In this document: positions 33,026 through 42,852 of the stretch, one piece after another
Position numbering within the stretch: the first letter of the stretch is position 1
Layout of the letters: every line of letters starts with the position of its first letter
Origin: Dongia rigui
GTDB lineage: Bacteria > Pseudomonadota > Alphaproteobacteria > Dongiales > Dongiaceae
Assembly: GCF_034044635.1 (NCBI RefSeq)
Contig: NZ_JAXCLX010000001.1
Location: 806,001-870,000, forward strand
Direction: 5' to 3'
Length of the DNA stretch: 64,000 bases
The notes under the pieces: generated by a model
The model's database searches: none
Told to the model about the DNA's origin: nothing
What the model saw: the letters and a program-made list of their open reading frames with translations, nothing else
Position numbers and translations under genes: made by a program

Positions 33026-33808
33026 CTATTCCTTGCGCCAGGCAGGTGTGCGCTTTTCCAGGAACGCCGTGAGGCCTTCCTTGCCTTCGGCACTGGCGCG
33101 ACGGGCGGCGATGCGGTCGGCCGTACCAGCGATGACGTCCGGTCCCAAGGGCTTCGATGCCACGAACTGCACCAGCTCCTTTGCCGCCGCCATCGCTTCA
33201 GGGGCGTTGTCGAGCAGCTGCCGGGTCAGCGCATTCACCGCCTCATCGAGCTTCTCCGGTGCCACGATTTCGGCAAGGAGGCCGAGGCGCTCGGCCTCGG
33301 CCGCATCGAATTTCCGGCCGGAGAGGAAGAGGCGCTTGGCTGCGTGCGGGCCGATGGCGCGGATGATATGCGGGCTGATTACCGCCGGAATGAGGCCGAG
33401 CTTCACCTCCGACAGCACGAAATCAGCCTGCGGCACGGCAATGGCGAAGTCACAGGCCGCGACAATGCCGATGCCGCCGCCATAGGCCGGGCCGTTGACC
33501 GCGACAACCGTCGGCAGGGGCAGAAAAGCGATCTTCTCGAAAAGGCCCGCAAGGCGCTTGGCGTCGGCGATGTTGCTGGCAGCGTCATATTCCGCCATGC
33601 GCCGCATCCAATTGATGTCGGCACCGGCGCAGAAGGACTCCCCACGGGCGCGAATCTCCAGCACCCGGGCCGACTTATCCACTGCCACCTTATCAAGCGC
33701 CGCATGAAAGGCATCGATCATGGCGATATCGAGCGCGTTGTGCCGATCCGGCCGGTTGATGGTGATGCGGGCGACACGGCCGGCAATTTCAAGTTCGATA
33801 TCGGTCAT
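33026..33808 (-). CDS. liuC: Enoyl-CoA hydratase family, probable methylglutaconyl-CoA hydratase
   Basis: A 260-residue crotonase. The acyl-CoA binding loop GESFCAGADINWM and the oxyanion segment NGPAYGGGIGIVAACDFAIA are intact. The Glu-containing FVLSEVKLGLIPAVISP is in place. As the only hydratase between mccB and mccA it should convert 3-methylglutaconyl-CoA to HMG-CoA. It starts 12 bases after the mccB stop and is followed by a 159-base spacer with a palindromic repeat. The family is broad, so the specific substrate is inferred from context. Confidence 0.88.
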   Translation of the reverse strand: MTDIELEIAGRVARITINRPDRHNALDIAMIDAFHAALDKVAVDKSARVLEIRARGESFCAGADINWMRRMAEYDAASNIADAKRLAGLFEKIAFLPLPTVVAVNGPAYGGGIGIVAACDFAIAVPQADFVLSEVKLGLIPAVISPHIIRAIGPHAAKRLFLSGRKFDAAEAERLGLLAEIVAPEKLDEAVNALTRQLLDNAPEAMAAAKELVQFVASKPLGPDVIAGTADRIAARRASAEGKEGLTAFLEKRTPAWRKE

Positions 33809-33820
33809 GATCTTTTTCTT

Positions 33821-35431
33821 TCACATACGGAAGAGGCCGAAGCGGGTTTCACCGATCGGCTGCTGCAACGCGGCCTCGAGGCTGAGGCCCAATACGCGGC
33901 GGGTATCGGCGGGCGCGATGATGCCGTCATCCCACAGCCTTGCCGAGGCGTAATAGGGGTGGCCCTGACGTTCATATTGATCGCGGATCGGCTGCTTGAA
34001 TTTCTCCTCCTCCTCAGGCGGCCAGGCGTCGCCCTTGGCCTCGATATTGTCGCGCTTCACTTGCGCCAGCACCGAGGCCGCCTGTTCACCGCCCATCACC
34101 GAGATGCGGGCATTGGGCCACATATAGAGGAAGCGTGGCCCGAAAGCGCGCCCGCACATGCCGTAATTCCCGGCGCCAAAGGATCCGCCGATGATGACGG
34201 TAAGCTTGGGCACGGCGACGGTGGAGACGGCCGTCACCAGCTTGGCGCCGTCCTTGGCGATGCCGCCGGCTTCGTATTTCTTTCCCACCATGAAGCCCGT
34301 GATGTTCTGCAGGAACACGAGCGGGATCTTGCGCTGGCCGCATAGCTCGACGAAATGCGCCCCCTTGAGGGCCGATTCCGAAAACAGAATGCCGTTATTG
34401 GCGATGATGCCGATCTGATGGCCATAGAGGTGCGCAAAACCGCAGACCAGCGTTTCGCCGTAATGCTGCTTGAATTCGTCGAAGGCCGACGCATCGACAA
34501 TGCGGGCGATGATGTCGCGGACATCATAGGGCTTGCGGGTATCGACCGGGACGATGGCGCCAAGCTCGGCTGGGTCATAAAGTGGTTCACGCGAGGCGAT
34601 GCTTGGCGCGAGCGGTGCGCCGGCCCCGCGCCCCAAGCGCGCCACCATATCGCGGCACCGCTGCAAGGCATCCCAATCATTCTCGGCCAGATGATCGACG
34701 ACGCCGGACCGGCGGGCATGGAGATCGCCACCGCCCAGATCCTCGGCACTCACCACCTCACCCGTCGCCGCCTTCACCAGCGGTGGGCCGCCGAGAAAGA
34801 TGGTACCCTGGTTCTTGACGATGATGCTTTCGTCCGACATGGCCGGCACGTAAGCGCCGCCCGCCGTGCAGGACCCCATGACGACGGCGATCTGTGGGAT
34901 ACCGGCTGCCGACATGTTCGCCTGGTTGAAGAAGATGCGGCCGAAGTGATCGCGATCGGGAAAGACCTGATCCTGGTTGGGCAGGTTGGCGCCGCCGGAA
35001 TCAACGAGATAGATGCAAGGCAAGCCGTTCTCCGCCGCGATCTCCTGGGCGCGCAGGTGCTTCTTGACGGTCAGCGGATAGTAGGTGCCCCCCTTCACCG
35101 TGGCATCGTTGCAGACGATGACGGCGAGCCGTCCGGCGATGCGGCCGATGCCGGTGAGCAAGCCTGCCGCCGGCACATGATCGTCATAGACGCCATACGC
35201 CGCGAGACTCGATAGCTCCAGAAAGGGGGTACCCGGATCAAGCAGAAGCTGGATGCGTTCGCGCGGCAGCAGCTTGCCCCGCGCGGTATGCCGCGCGCGC
35301 GCTTCACGTCCACCGCCTTCGCCAATCTCCGCCAGCAGGCGCTGCAAGGCGGCGACCTGCTCCGCCATGGCGGCAGCGTTGGCCCGGCATTCCGTAGATT
35401 GAAGATTGAGCGCCGATTTCAAAACCGGCAT
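33821..35431 (-). CDS. mccB: Methylcrotonyl-CoA carboxylase, carboxyltransferase subunit
   Basis: A 536-residue protein of the acyl-CoA carboxyltransferase family, normal for MccB. It has [19 protein letters not shown] and [24 protein letters not shown] in the N-terminal half. [21 protein letters not shown] and [20 protein letters not shown] follow in the C-terminal half, where the acyl-CoA pocket lies. It transfers CO2 from biotin on MccA to 3-methylcrotonyl-CoA. It is the first gene of the operon. The isovaleryl-CoA dehydrogenase gene (liuA/ivd) that usually leads this operon is not in the window. Confidence 0.93.
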   Translation of the reverse strand: MPVLKSALNLQSTECRANAAAMAEQVAALQRLLAEIGEGGGREARARHTARGKLLPRERIQLLLDPGTPFLELSSLAAYGVYDDHVPAAGLLTGIGRIAGRLAVIVCNDATVKGGTYYPLTVKKHLRAQEIAAENGLPCIYLVDSGGANLPNQDQVFPDRDHFGRIFFNQANMSAAGIPQIAVVMGSCTAGGAYVPAMSDESIIVKNQGTIFLGGPPLVKAATGEVVSAEDLGGGDLHARRSGVVDHLAENDWDALQRCRDMVARLGRGAGAPLAPSIASREPLYDPAELGAIVPVDTRKPYDVRDIIARIVDASAFDEFKQHYGETLVCGFAHLYGHQIGIIANNGILFSESALKGAHFVELCGQRKIPLVFLQNITGFMVGKKYEAGGIAKDGAKLVTAVSTVAVPKLTVIIGGSFGAGNYGMCGRAFGPRFLYMWPNARISVMGGEQAASVLAQVKRDNIEAKGDAWPPEEEEKFKQPIRDQYERQGHPYYASARLWDDGIIAPADTRRVLGLSLEAALQQPIGETRFGLFRM

Positions 35432-35848
35432 GACGAATGGGCCATGAAGTTTCCCTGTGGCGGGAGAGAATTAGCTTTGTTGAAGTCGATCATCCCGGCT
35501 TCGCAATCGCTTGGGTAGTCTTTTCTGAAAGACATTAGGCTTTGCAAAAACATGGCGAGGCGAGACGGGTGATCGCTCAAATCTGTCCTGGGTGAGCGAC
35601 AAGACGCAGCTTTATTGCAGGGCACCAGCGCGAATGAGCCCGGCATCCAGTACTGGACTCGACCGGCCCGCCGCTTCGCTGCGACGCAGCATAAACAGCG
35701 CGGATAGGCGACCATCCACCGGCCTGGCGCGAAGCAATAACGGCCTCCACTATCGTAAAGAGTTGTTAATCAACGCCTCCCTAGTATGAGGTCCCGTTGC
35801 CGTGCCCGGGTGTGGGCGCGCAGCCAATCGTGGCGATCAATTCGGATC
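35432..35848. other. 417-base divergent spacer between mccB and a histidine kinase gene
   Basis: No gene is supported. The first part must hold the promoter of the leucine-degradation operon (minus strand) and the later part the promoter of the kinase gene (plus strand). No isovaleryl-CoA dehydrogenase sequence or regulator gene is present. I see no strong palindrome. Confidence 0.4.
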
Positions 35849-38119
35849 ATGATGGGCGAAGGCAGAGCGAGAAGAGACGAGAGAGGTGTGGCTTACGGCA
35901 CTTCGACTGCGGCACCGCGGTCGACAAGCCAACCCGCGCGCGCCGGCAGCGCATTGTCGACTCTGTGGGGATCGCAGTCGCGCAGCGTCGCGCGCCGCTG
36001 GGTTGCCTGCGCCCTGTTCGGGCTGATGGCATTGGCCAGCATCGCCACGATCTTCGTCGCGGGATCACCCGCCATCGAAGGCGCTCTTTATGTTCTGATC
36101 GTGGTCCTGGCCGTCACCGGCATCGCCGTGGTTCTGCGCATGGGCAAGGCCAGCGACGCGACCATCGCTGCCCAGCGGCAGCTGGTCGATGCCGGCTTCG
36201 AGACGGCCGACGCCATCGTTATCCTGCGCAACCATGACGGCCATATGCTGCAGGCCAATGCCGTGGCCGAGCGCGTTTCGGGCTTCACCAGCCGCGAACT
36301 GATGGAACAGACCGTGTGGCAAAGCCGCTTCCCCGCCGACGATTGGGAAGCCGAGCAAATGGTCGAACTGCAAGCACTGCGCAGCGACCGGCCAGTCTTT
36401 CGCGAAAGCGCCTGGATATCGAAATCGGGCGAGCGGCGGGTCATTCGCTGGTCGAACGTCGCCCTGCGCCACGGCACCGGCACGCAACCGGCATTGCTGA
36501 AGATCGGCCTCGACATCACCGAATTGCGCCGCCATGAGATGTCGCTGCTGCGCAACGAGACGTATCTGCGTCTGGCGCATCGCCTCGCCAAGCTATGCCA
36601 TTGGCATTGGCAGTCGGACAATCCGCTGCGGCCAATGGATCCAGGTCATCGTACCGGCCGCTTCATCTATTCCGAGGAGGCGCAGGACATCTTCGGCTAT
36701 CCGGCCGACGAATTGCCCGGCTATGGCGACGATTTTGCCGCCATGATCATCCACCCCGATGACCGCACCGACGTGTTCGCCAAGTACAAGGCGTTCCGCA
36801 CGCGTGCCAGCAGCTCTTATTCGATCGAGTACCGCGCGATCCACCGGGATGGGCATATCCTTTATATCCGCGAAAATGCCGAGTGGATTCTGGATGACGA
36901 TGAAAATGTCATCCAAATCGTAGGCACTTTCCAGGACGTGACCGAGCTGCGCGCATCGGAACGCCAGCTGAAACGCGCGCAAACCGATTTGCGACGCTCG
37001 CTGCGCATGTCGGGCCTGTGCCATTGGTCGTGGCAACTGTCGCTGGACAGCGTCGACGGGTTGCCGGGCATCTATCAATCCTCGGGTGATACCGCCGATC
37101 TGCTGGGTCTGGCACCCGAGGATGTGGCGCTCAACGACTACGATTGGCATCAGCGGATCGTGCATCCCGAAGACGCCAAGTCGAGCTGGGACCGTTACGA
37201 ATCCTTCCTGCGCGGACCAGAGACCAGTTTAATCCAGGATTACCGCATCCTGTCGCGCTATCGCGGCATCCGCTATGTGCGGTCATTCTGCGAGAAGACG
37301 ATCGATGCGCAGGGCCGCGTCGTCGAGGTGGCCGGCGCGCTGCAGGATGTCACCGAACAGCGCCAGCGCGAGGCTGAACTGATCAGGGCGAAGAATGCCG
37401 CTGAGATCGCCAACCGTTCGAAGACCGAGTTCCTGGCCAATATGAGCCACGAGTTGCGGACACCGCTCAATGCGGTGATCGGCTTCTCGCAGGTCATCCG
37501 CGATCGCCATTTCGGCGATGCTCCCGACCGCTACTCGGCTTATGCCGACGACATCCACAAAAGCGGTCAGTTGCTGCTGAAGCTGATCAGCGACGTCCTC
37601 GACATGTCGAAATTGGAAGCGGGCAAGGTCGATCTGTTCGAAGAGATGGTCGACATACCCACCATCGCCGCGGATTGCCTGCGCATGCTGCAGGCCCGTG
37701 CGGACGAAGGCAATGTGCGGATCGAGCAGAACTGGGAGCGTGATCTGCCGGCACTGTTTGCCGATGCACGCGCCGTGGCGCAGGTGCTGCTCAACGTTCT
37801 GACCAACGCGGTCAAATTCTCACCGCCAGAGCGCAGCATCTACCTTACCGGACGGCTGGGTGATGGCGGCGACTATGTCATCGTGATCCGTGATACCGGC
37901 ATCGGCATGTCGGCCGAGGCGATGCAGAACCTTTTTTCAGCCTTCCATCAGGCGGATGCCACCATCAGCCGGCGTTTCGGCGGCACGGGCCTTGGCCTTG
38001 CCATCACCAAGCGACTGATGGAGCTTCATGGCGGGTCGATCGACCTCAGCAGCGAGCCGGGTCAAGGCACCCGGGTCGTGCTGCGCTTCCCGCAGGCCCG
38101 CGTGCGCATGCGCGATTGA
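35849..38119 (+). CDS. Membrane-anchored hybrid-free histidine kinase with three PAS domains
   Basis: A 756-residue kinase. Two hydrophobic helices lie at about residues 52-72 and 76-96. Three PAS domains follow at about 114-226, 241-367 and 384-503. The HisKA domain carries NMSHELRTPLNAVIGF with the phosphoaccepting His at 534. The HATPase domain has NVLTNAVKFSPPE, VIRDTGIGMS and GGTGLGLAI. No receiver domain is attached. PAS-B and PAS-C both begin with a CHWxWQ motif, suggesting duplication. The start is uncertain: ATG 35849 is used, but the frame is open to ATG 35786. No response regulator gene is adjacent. Confidence 0.88.
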   Translation: MMGEGRARRDERGVAYGTSTAAPRSTSQPARAGSALSTLWGSQSRSVARRWVACALFGLMALASIATIFVAGSPAIEGALYVLIVVLAVTGIAVVLRMGKASDATIAAQRQLVDAGFETADAIVILRNHDGHMLQANAVAERVSGFTSRELMEQTVWQSRFPADDWEAEQMVELQALRSDRPVFRESAWISKSGERRVIRWSNVALRHGTGTQPALLKIGLDITELRRHEMSLLRNETYLRLAHRLAKLCHWHWQSDNPLRPMDPGHRTGRFIYSEEAQDIFGYPADELPGYGDDFAAMIIHPDDRTDVFAKYKAFRTRASSSYSIEYRAIHRDGHILYIRENAEWILDDDENVIQIVGTFQDVTELRASERQLKRAQTDLRRSLRMSGLCHWSWQLSLDSVDGLPGIYQSSGDTADLLGLAPEDVALNDYDWHQRIVHPEDAKSSWDRYESFLRGPETSLIQDYRILSRYRGIRYVRSFCEKTIDAQGRVVEVAGALQDVTEQRQREAELIRAKNAAEIANRSKTEFLANMSHELRTPLNAVIGFSQVIRDRHFGDAPDRYSAYADDIHKSGQLLLKLISDVLDMSKLEAGKVDLFEEMVDIPTIAADCLRMLQARADEGNVRIEQNWERDLPALFADARAVAQVLLNVLTNAVKFSPPERSIYLTGRLGDGGDYVIVIRDTGIGMSAEAMQNLFSAFHQADATISRRFGGTGLGLAITKRLMELHGGSIDLSSEPGQGTRVVLRFPQARVRMRD

Positions 38120-38130
38120 TCCGGGTGTGG

Positions 38131-39549
38131 TTATTCGCTGGCCAGGGAATAGGGCTGCTTCTGCTCACCGCGTATCAGCACGATGACGCATTCCTGCTTC
38201 GAGACGCTGGCGCATTTCTGCAGCGCTGCATTACGGGGGAAACGCGGGTCGGTATTCTGCCGCTGGCCCTTCTTGCCCGGTATGCACTGGCCCACTTCCT
38301 CGCAGGTGAAGGAACCAGAAAAACGCCCGTCCGGCGACACGGCAAAGGCACCGTTGCGGTTCTGCAGCTGCGACAGATAAGCCTTGAGCTGGCCGCTGAC
38401 TTTGGCGGAAAGCAGCAGCCCGTCGCCGGCATTTGAGGGCTGCGGCGCCGGCTCGGCATCTGCCGCAGGGAGAGACGCGACCTGCGTTTCTGGTTCTGCG
38501 GCCGGTTCGGGACTGCGCTCTGCTTGTTGTTGGGCTGCTGGTTGCGAGTCTGGTGCCGCTGCGGCCGTCTTCACCTTGCCGCCATAGCGATCGAGCTTGT
38601 CACGGGCGACATCGGCATAGAGGCCATCCGGAAACTTGGCGAGATAGGCCTGATAGTCGTCCGCATCCTTGCTGTCCTTGATGCCGTCCCAATAGGCCTT
38701 CTCCTTGGCCGCATTGGCGATCGGCTTGGCAGCGGGGGCCGCCGCGGCGACGGCGGCGGGCGCGGCCTGTTGTTCGTTGAAATAGAAGGCGCCGGTCAGC
38801 GAGGAGGAATCCCACGGCACCTGCTGCTTCGAGGTGGTCTGCATGACCTTGACGCGGACATTGCGAAACGCTTCCTCGATGGCGACACCTGGCTTCGACA
38901 TCTCGCTCACCAGGGCGGCGGTATAGGGAGAGTTCTTGCCGTCGCCGTCATTGGCGACATCGCCGGGCGAGGTCGAATAGCCGATGAAGGATCCGGCCGG
39001 CGCATCCATGCGCGCCAGGCCCCGATCGGCGCCGCGCATCGAGCGTGGCAGCGGGTTGTTCCGGCAGGCATCGAGAATGACAATGTTGACCCGGGCGCCG
39101 GCATATTCCATCTGCTTCAGCACCGTTTCGGCAGAGACGGCCTCGAGATCGACGTCAGCCTCGGCGGCGATCGCAGCGCCCACGGGGATCAGGTAATTGG
39201 TCCCATCGACCTGGATGCCATGGCCCGCATAGAAGAACAGGCCGACAGCCTCGGGACCCGCAGCGCTGAGGGCCTGGCCGAAGGTCGAGATGGCCCGCTT
39301 CATCGCCTTCTGGTCCCCATTGACGAGCTTGGTCACCTTGAAGCCCAGCTTGGCCAAGCTGTCGGCAACCAGGTTAGCGTCATTGGGCGGGTTGATCAGG
39401 GAACCGATTTCCTTGCCATATTTGCCGTTGCCGATGACCAGCGCCAGGCGCGGTTCGGCGGCGGCGGGCGCCAGGCAAAACAACAACGCCAGCAGCGCCA
39501 GGAAGGCGGCCGGAAGCGTGGAGCGAATGCGGATCAGCTTCTGTGTCAT
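38131..39549 (-). CDS. Secreted metacaspase-like (peptidase C14) protein
   Basis: A 472-residue protein with a Sec signal peptide (about residues 1-31, ending AAA). The caspase-like domain spans about 33-255. The catalytic His is in FFYAGHGIQVDG (His110) and the catalytic Cys in VILDACRNNP (Cys162), both intact. A low-complexity Ala/Pro/Glu region (about 275-385) links to a C-terminal domain with four cysteines (TCEEVGQC, CASVSKQEC). Bacterial members are usually thought to process periplasmic or surface proteins. ATG 39549 is preferred because TAGGAG lies upstream; ATG 39561 is possible. It converges on the kinase gene with an 11-base gap. Confidence 0.85.
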   Translation of the reverse strand: MTQKLIRIRSTLPAAFLALLALLFCLAPAAAEPRLALVIGNGKYGKEIGSLINPPNDANLVADSLAKLGFKVTKLVNGDQKAMKRAISTFGQALSAAGPEAVGLFFYAGHGIQVDGTNYLIPVGAAIAAEADVDLEAVSAETVLKQMEYAGARVNIVILDACRNNPLPRSMRGADRGLARMDAPAGSFIGYSTSPGDVANDGDGKNSPYTAALVSEMSKPGVAIEEAFRNVRVKVMQTTSKQQVPWDSSSLTGAFYFNEQQAAPAAVAAAAPAAKPIANAAKEKAYWDGIKDSKDADDYQAYLAKFPDGLYADVARDKLDRYGGKVKTAAAAPDSQPAAQQQAERSPEPAAEPETQVASLPAADAEPAPQPSNAGDGLLLSAKVSGQLKAYLSQLQNRNGAFAVSPDGRFSGSFTCEEVGQCIPGKKGQRQNTDPRFPRNAALQKCASVSKQECVIVLIRGEQKQPYSLASE

Positions 39550-39964
39550 CGCTCCTATCATATAAGCGACCGGCCGAGAGTGGCAGTGCGCGCGCGCACA
39601 TATTGTGTAGCGACATAAAATGTAGCGCCGGGAAAACCGCAGCCTGGCGCCCCGTCCGGCACGTCCCGCGGTCAAGCGAAGAAAGTGAAGCCCGACCCGA
39701 AAACGTCATTTTGTCTTAAACCCACTGCATTTAGTCCGCACCATGGTTAGCTAACATTCATCTTGTGGTTATATTGCATTTTATTTAAAAAAATACTCTT
39801 ACAAATCATACACCTACGGATCAAAGTTCCGAAATTAGGTTGACTTTAACCATTCTCCGCATTTAGCCTCGACTATCCGGGGCTTTTTCGGGGGAACTGC
39901 GCGGGATTTGGGGTGGGATGTGCCGGTATTTGTAAGGCACCCTTGAATCTCTTGCACAGCGGTG
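39550..39964. other. 415-base AT-rich divergent spacer
   Basis: No gene is supported. The middle (about 39720-39840) is markedly AT-rich, with runs such as TTTATTTAAAAAAATA, typical of a strong promoter or UP-element region. It serves the DUF2336 gene to the right and the metacaspase gene to the left. No clear operator palindrome was seen. Confidence 0.45.
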
Positions 39965-41104
39965 ATGGCAAACGAAAGCATCGACGGCGAGCAATTGCTG
40001 GCTTTAGCGCGGCTCCGCTCCGACGAAGGGCGGGCAGAGCTATTTGCCGTCATGGGCGATCTTTTCCACGACCGCAGTGATGTCCTCTCCGCGCAAGAGC
40101 GCGCGCTCATGCTCGACATTCTGGAAAAACTGATCGGCGAAGTGGCGCGCGACGTCAAACGCAAGCTGGCCTTGCGTCTGGCCGATGCGCCGGGCCTGCC
40201 GCGCGAATTGGCGGTTCTCCTCGCCAATGACGAGATCGACGTGGCGACACCTATTCTCCTGCGCTCGGCGGTGCTGCAGGATGTCGACCTCATCGAAGTG
40301 ATCCGCCATCGCTCACGCCAGCACATTCTCACCGTCGCCATGCGGCGCGACATCTCCAGCACCGTCTCGGACGCGCTGGTCGAAACCGGCGACCGCGACG
40401 TCATCCGCACCCTGCTGGAAAACCAGGACGCCGGTATTGCCAAGGTGACACTCGCCTACCTGGTCGAACAGTCGAAGACGGTCGACGAATTTCAGGAACC
40501 GCTGGTGCGCCGCCGCGATCTGCCGGCCGATCTGGCGCGCCGCATGATCTATTGGGTGGCAGCGGGCCTGCGCCAGGCCCTGCTCGACCGGTTCGACATC
40601 GATCCCGCCATCCTCGACGACCGGCTGGAACCGCTGGTCAAGGAAGAAGTGGCCGAAGCCGTTGCCCAGGCCGAGATGGACGAGGCCTCTGCGGTCCTCG
40701 CCCGTGCCTTGGGCGCCGGTCGGCAATTGACGCCGCGTTTGCTGTTGCAAACCCTGCGCAAGGGCGAGATCCAGCTTTTCGAAGCGATGTTTGCGGAAAT
40801 GAGCGGGCTGCGATTCAGGCTCATCACCCGCATCGCCTATGAACCGGGCGGCCAGGGCCTTGCCGTTGCCGCCCGCGGCATGGGGCTCAACCGCGAGGAA
40901 TTCGCGACCATCTATCTGCTGACCCGCCGCGCCCGCAATGCGCAGGCGACCTTCGCGCCAGCCGAGCTCGGCCGGGCGCTGGAATTTTTCGACCGCCTCT
41001 CGCATGCTGCGGCTGAGACGGTGCTGACGCGCTGGCGGCGCGACCCTGATTACCTGTTTGCCATTCGCTCGATCGAAGAAGGGCAGGAGAAGAAACGCGC
41101 ATGA
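39965..41104 (+). CDS. DUF2336 protein, first copy
   Basis: A 379-residue cytoplasmic, all-helical protein of the DUF2336 family. The helical repeats look HEAT-like: short alternating helices with stretches such as LPRELAVLLANDEIDVATPIL and LPADLARRMIYWVAAGLRQALL. There is no enzyme motif or membrane helix. It overlaps the next gene, a PAS histidine kinase, by four bases (ATGA), so the two are made together. DUF2336 proteins are common beside signalling genes in Alphaproteobacteria. The likely role is a scaffold or kinase partner, which is inference. GTG 39962 is an alternative start one codon earlier. Confidence 0.8.
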   Translation: MANESIDGEQLLALARLRSDEGRAELFAVMGDLFHDRSDVLSAQERALMLDILEKLIGEVARDVKRKLALRLADAPGLPRELAVLLANDEIDVATPILLRSAVLQDVDLIEVIRHRSRQHILTVAMRRDISSTVSDALVETGDRDVIRTLLENQDAGIAKVTLAYLVEQSKTVDEFQEPLVRRRDLPADLARRMIYWVAAGLRQALLDRFDIDPAILDDRLEPLVKEEVAEAVAQAEMDEASAVLARALGAGRQLTPRLLLQTLRKGEIQLFEAMFAEMSGLRFRLITRIAYEPGGQGLAVAARGMGLNREEFATIYLLTRRARNAQATFAPAELGRALEFFDRLSHAAAETVLTRWRRDPDYLFAIRSIEEGQEKKRA

Positions 41105-42684
41105 ACAAGGTCACTCCTCTGGCGCCCAGCTTCGCCTCGGCTAACGTCGTCATCAGCCAGCCCAAGGTCGCTAGTCCGGCCAATGAAGCGGCGCCTTCGC
41201 CCACACGCCTCACCGACCTCTTCCGCCAGGAACTGGTCGAATTCGGCCCGGCCATGATGATGTGCGACCCCAAGGGGCAGATCACCTGGGCCAACGCCGC
41301 CTGCCGCCGCATCAACGAAACCCGCATCGATGGCGGCCTGATCGGCGAAAGGCTGCGATTGGCCGAGATCGCCGAGGAAATCGACCTCCGCCGCGGCACC
41401 GTGTTCCGTGACTGGGATTTCGCCGCCGCCGGCAACATCCAGCGCCTGCGCGCGCGCTTCGAGCCGATGAACGAGGCCAACGGCCAGGCCGGCGGCTTTG
41501 CCGGTCTGTTCACCTTGCTGCAGGATGGTCGCGCTGGCGCCGACGACGCCACGCAGACGGTCGACCGGCATATGGATTTCATCCGCCTCTCCGCCGATTG
41601 GATGTGGGAGACGGATGCGGCGCTCAATTTCAAGCTGGTGACGCAGCGCGTTGTTTCAGCCCTTGGCATGGTGCCGCAGCAGCTGATCGGGCGGAACCTG
41701 CTCGACCTCGTTGCCTCCGATGCCTTGCGCACCAATCTGCAGCGGCGCTTGGCGAAACTGTCGCCCTTCCGTGACCTCCCCTTCGACGCCGAGGACGCAA
41801 CCGGCAAGCGCAAGCTGTTCCTGATGAGCGCCCTGCCGGTCTTTGATCCGGTGAGCGGTGCCCTCATCGGCTATCGCGGTTCAGCCAGCGACATCACCGA
41901 ACTGACCCGACGCGAAGAGAACCTGCGCTCGGCCAAGGAAGCCGCAGAAACTGCGAACCGGGCCAAGAGCCAGTTCCTCGCCAATATGAGCCACGAACTG
42001 ATGACGCCCTTGAACGCCATCATCGGCTTTGCCGACGTCATGCGCATGGGCCTGCTGGGGCCGGTCGAGAACCCCGAATACCGGTCCTATGTGAAGGACA
42101 TTCACGGCAGCGCCATCAATTTGATGGGCATCATCAACGACATCCTCGACGTTTCACGCATCGAGAACGGCCAGGCCGAGATCAATGAAAGCGCCTGCAA
42201 CATCGAGGAATTGTTCGATTCCGTTTCCCGCCTCATCCACGATCGCCTGCAGGCCCAAGGTCTCACCCTCAATGTCGACCTGCCGCTGCGCCTGCCGCGC
42301 ATCCATGCCGACAAGCGCAAGCTGAAGCAGATCCTCGCCAATCTCCTCGCCAATGCCGTGAAATTCACGCCCAAGGGCGGGCGCATCACCCTGTCCGCCA
42401 GCATGGCGCGGAACGGCGACATGGTGCTGGTGGTCAACGACACTGGCATCGGCATCGCCGCCGAGGATATCGACCGCGTGATGCATCCCTTCGCGCAGGC
42501 CGATGGCGGGCTCAATCGCAAATATGAAGGTACCGGCCTGGGCCTGACCCTGTCGCTGGGCCTCGCCCGCCTTCACGGCGGCGATCTGCGGCTGGAAAGC
42601 ACACTGGGCGAGGGCACCCGCGCCATCGTCACCCTGCCCGGCACGCGCGTCATCGACGGTAACCATCTGACCCCGGTGAAGTAG
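41101..42684 (+). CDS. Soluble histidine kinase with two PAS domains
   Basis: A 527-residue kinase without membrane helices. PAS-A spans about residues 43-140 and PAS-B about 156-268 (SASDITELTRREENL marks its end). HisKA carries NMSHELMTPLNAIIGF with the phosphoaccepting His298, and Met replaces the usual Arg after HEL. The HATPase has LLANAVKFTPKG, VVNDTGIGIA and GTGLGLTL. It is coupled by ATGA overlap to the DUF2336 gene before it. It ends without a receiver. The two components are likely to act in one pathway. After it comes a palindromic repeat and a second DUF2336 gene. Confidence 0.9.
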   Translation: MNKVTPLAPSFASANVVISQPKVASPANEAAPSPTRLTDLFRQELVEFGPAMMMCDPKGQITWANAACRRINETRIDGGLIGERLRLAEIAEEIDLRRGTVFRDWDFAAAGNIQRLRARFEPMNEANGQAGGFAGLFTLLQDGRAGADDATQTVDRHMDFIRLSADWMWETDAALNFKLVTQRVVSALGMVPQQLIGRNLLDLVASDALRTNLQRRLAKLSPFRDLPFDAEDATGKRKLFLMSALPVFDPVSGALIGYRGSASDITELTRREENLRSAKEAAETANRAKSQFLANMSHELMTPLNAIIGFADVMRMGLLGPVENPEYRSYVKDIHGSAINLMGIINDILDVSRIENGQAEINESACNIEELFDSVSRLIHDRLQAQGLTLNVDLPLRLPRIHADKRKLKQILANLLANAVKFTPKGGRITLSASMARNGDMVLVVNDTGIGIAAEDIDRVMHPFAQADGGLNRKYEGTGLGLTLSLGLARLHGGDLRLESTLGEGTRAIVTLPGTRVIDGNHLTPVK

Positions 42685-42693
42685 GCCACACCC

Positions 42694-42813
42694 AACCTCC
42701 CCCCTTGAGGGGGAGGTCGCGCGGAACGCGCGGGCGGGGGGTCTCTCTCCACCGCACTGATGCGACTGAAAGATACCCCCCTCCCCGCCCTCCCCCTCAA
42801 AGGGGGAGGGGGA
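42694..42813. repeat. C/G-rich palindromic intergenic repeat (REP-like pair)
   Basis: Two units face each other. The left one (42694-42742) has CCTCCCCC-TTGA-GGGGGAGG followed by a CGCGC/GCGCG arm. The right one (about 42774-42813) has CCTCCCCCTC-AAA-GGGGGAGGG. They flank a 30-base unique core. Such paired palindromes resemble dispersed REP/BIME elements. The repeat separates the kinase gene from the second DUF2336 gene and could act as a weak terminator or mRNA-stability element. Confidence 0.65.
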
Positions 42814-42852
42814 TTTTCTTCACTTATACCCTGTGGCCGAACTCCTTTACCC

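Noticed and set aside
38131-39549. Metacaspase as part of a known CRISPR- or gasdermin-linked defence system
   Set aside because: It has a signal peptide and no gasdermin, effector or Cas gene nearby.
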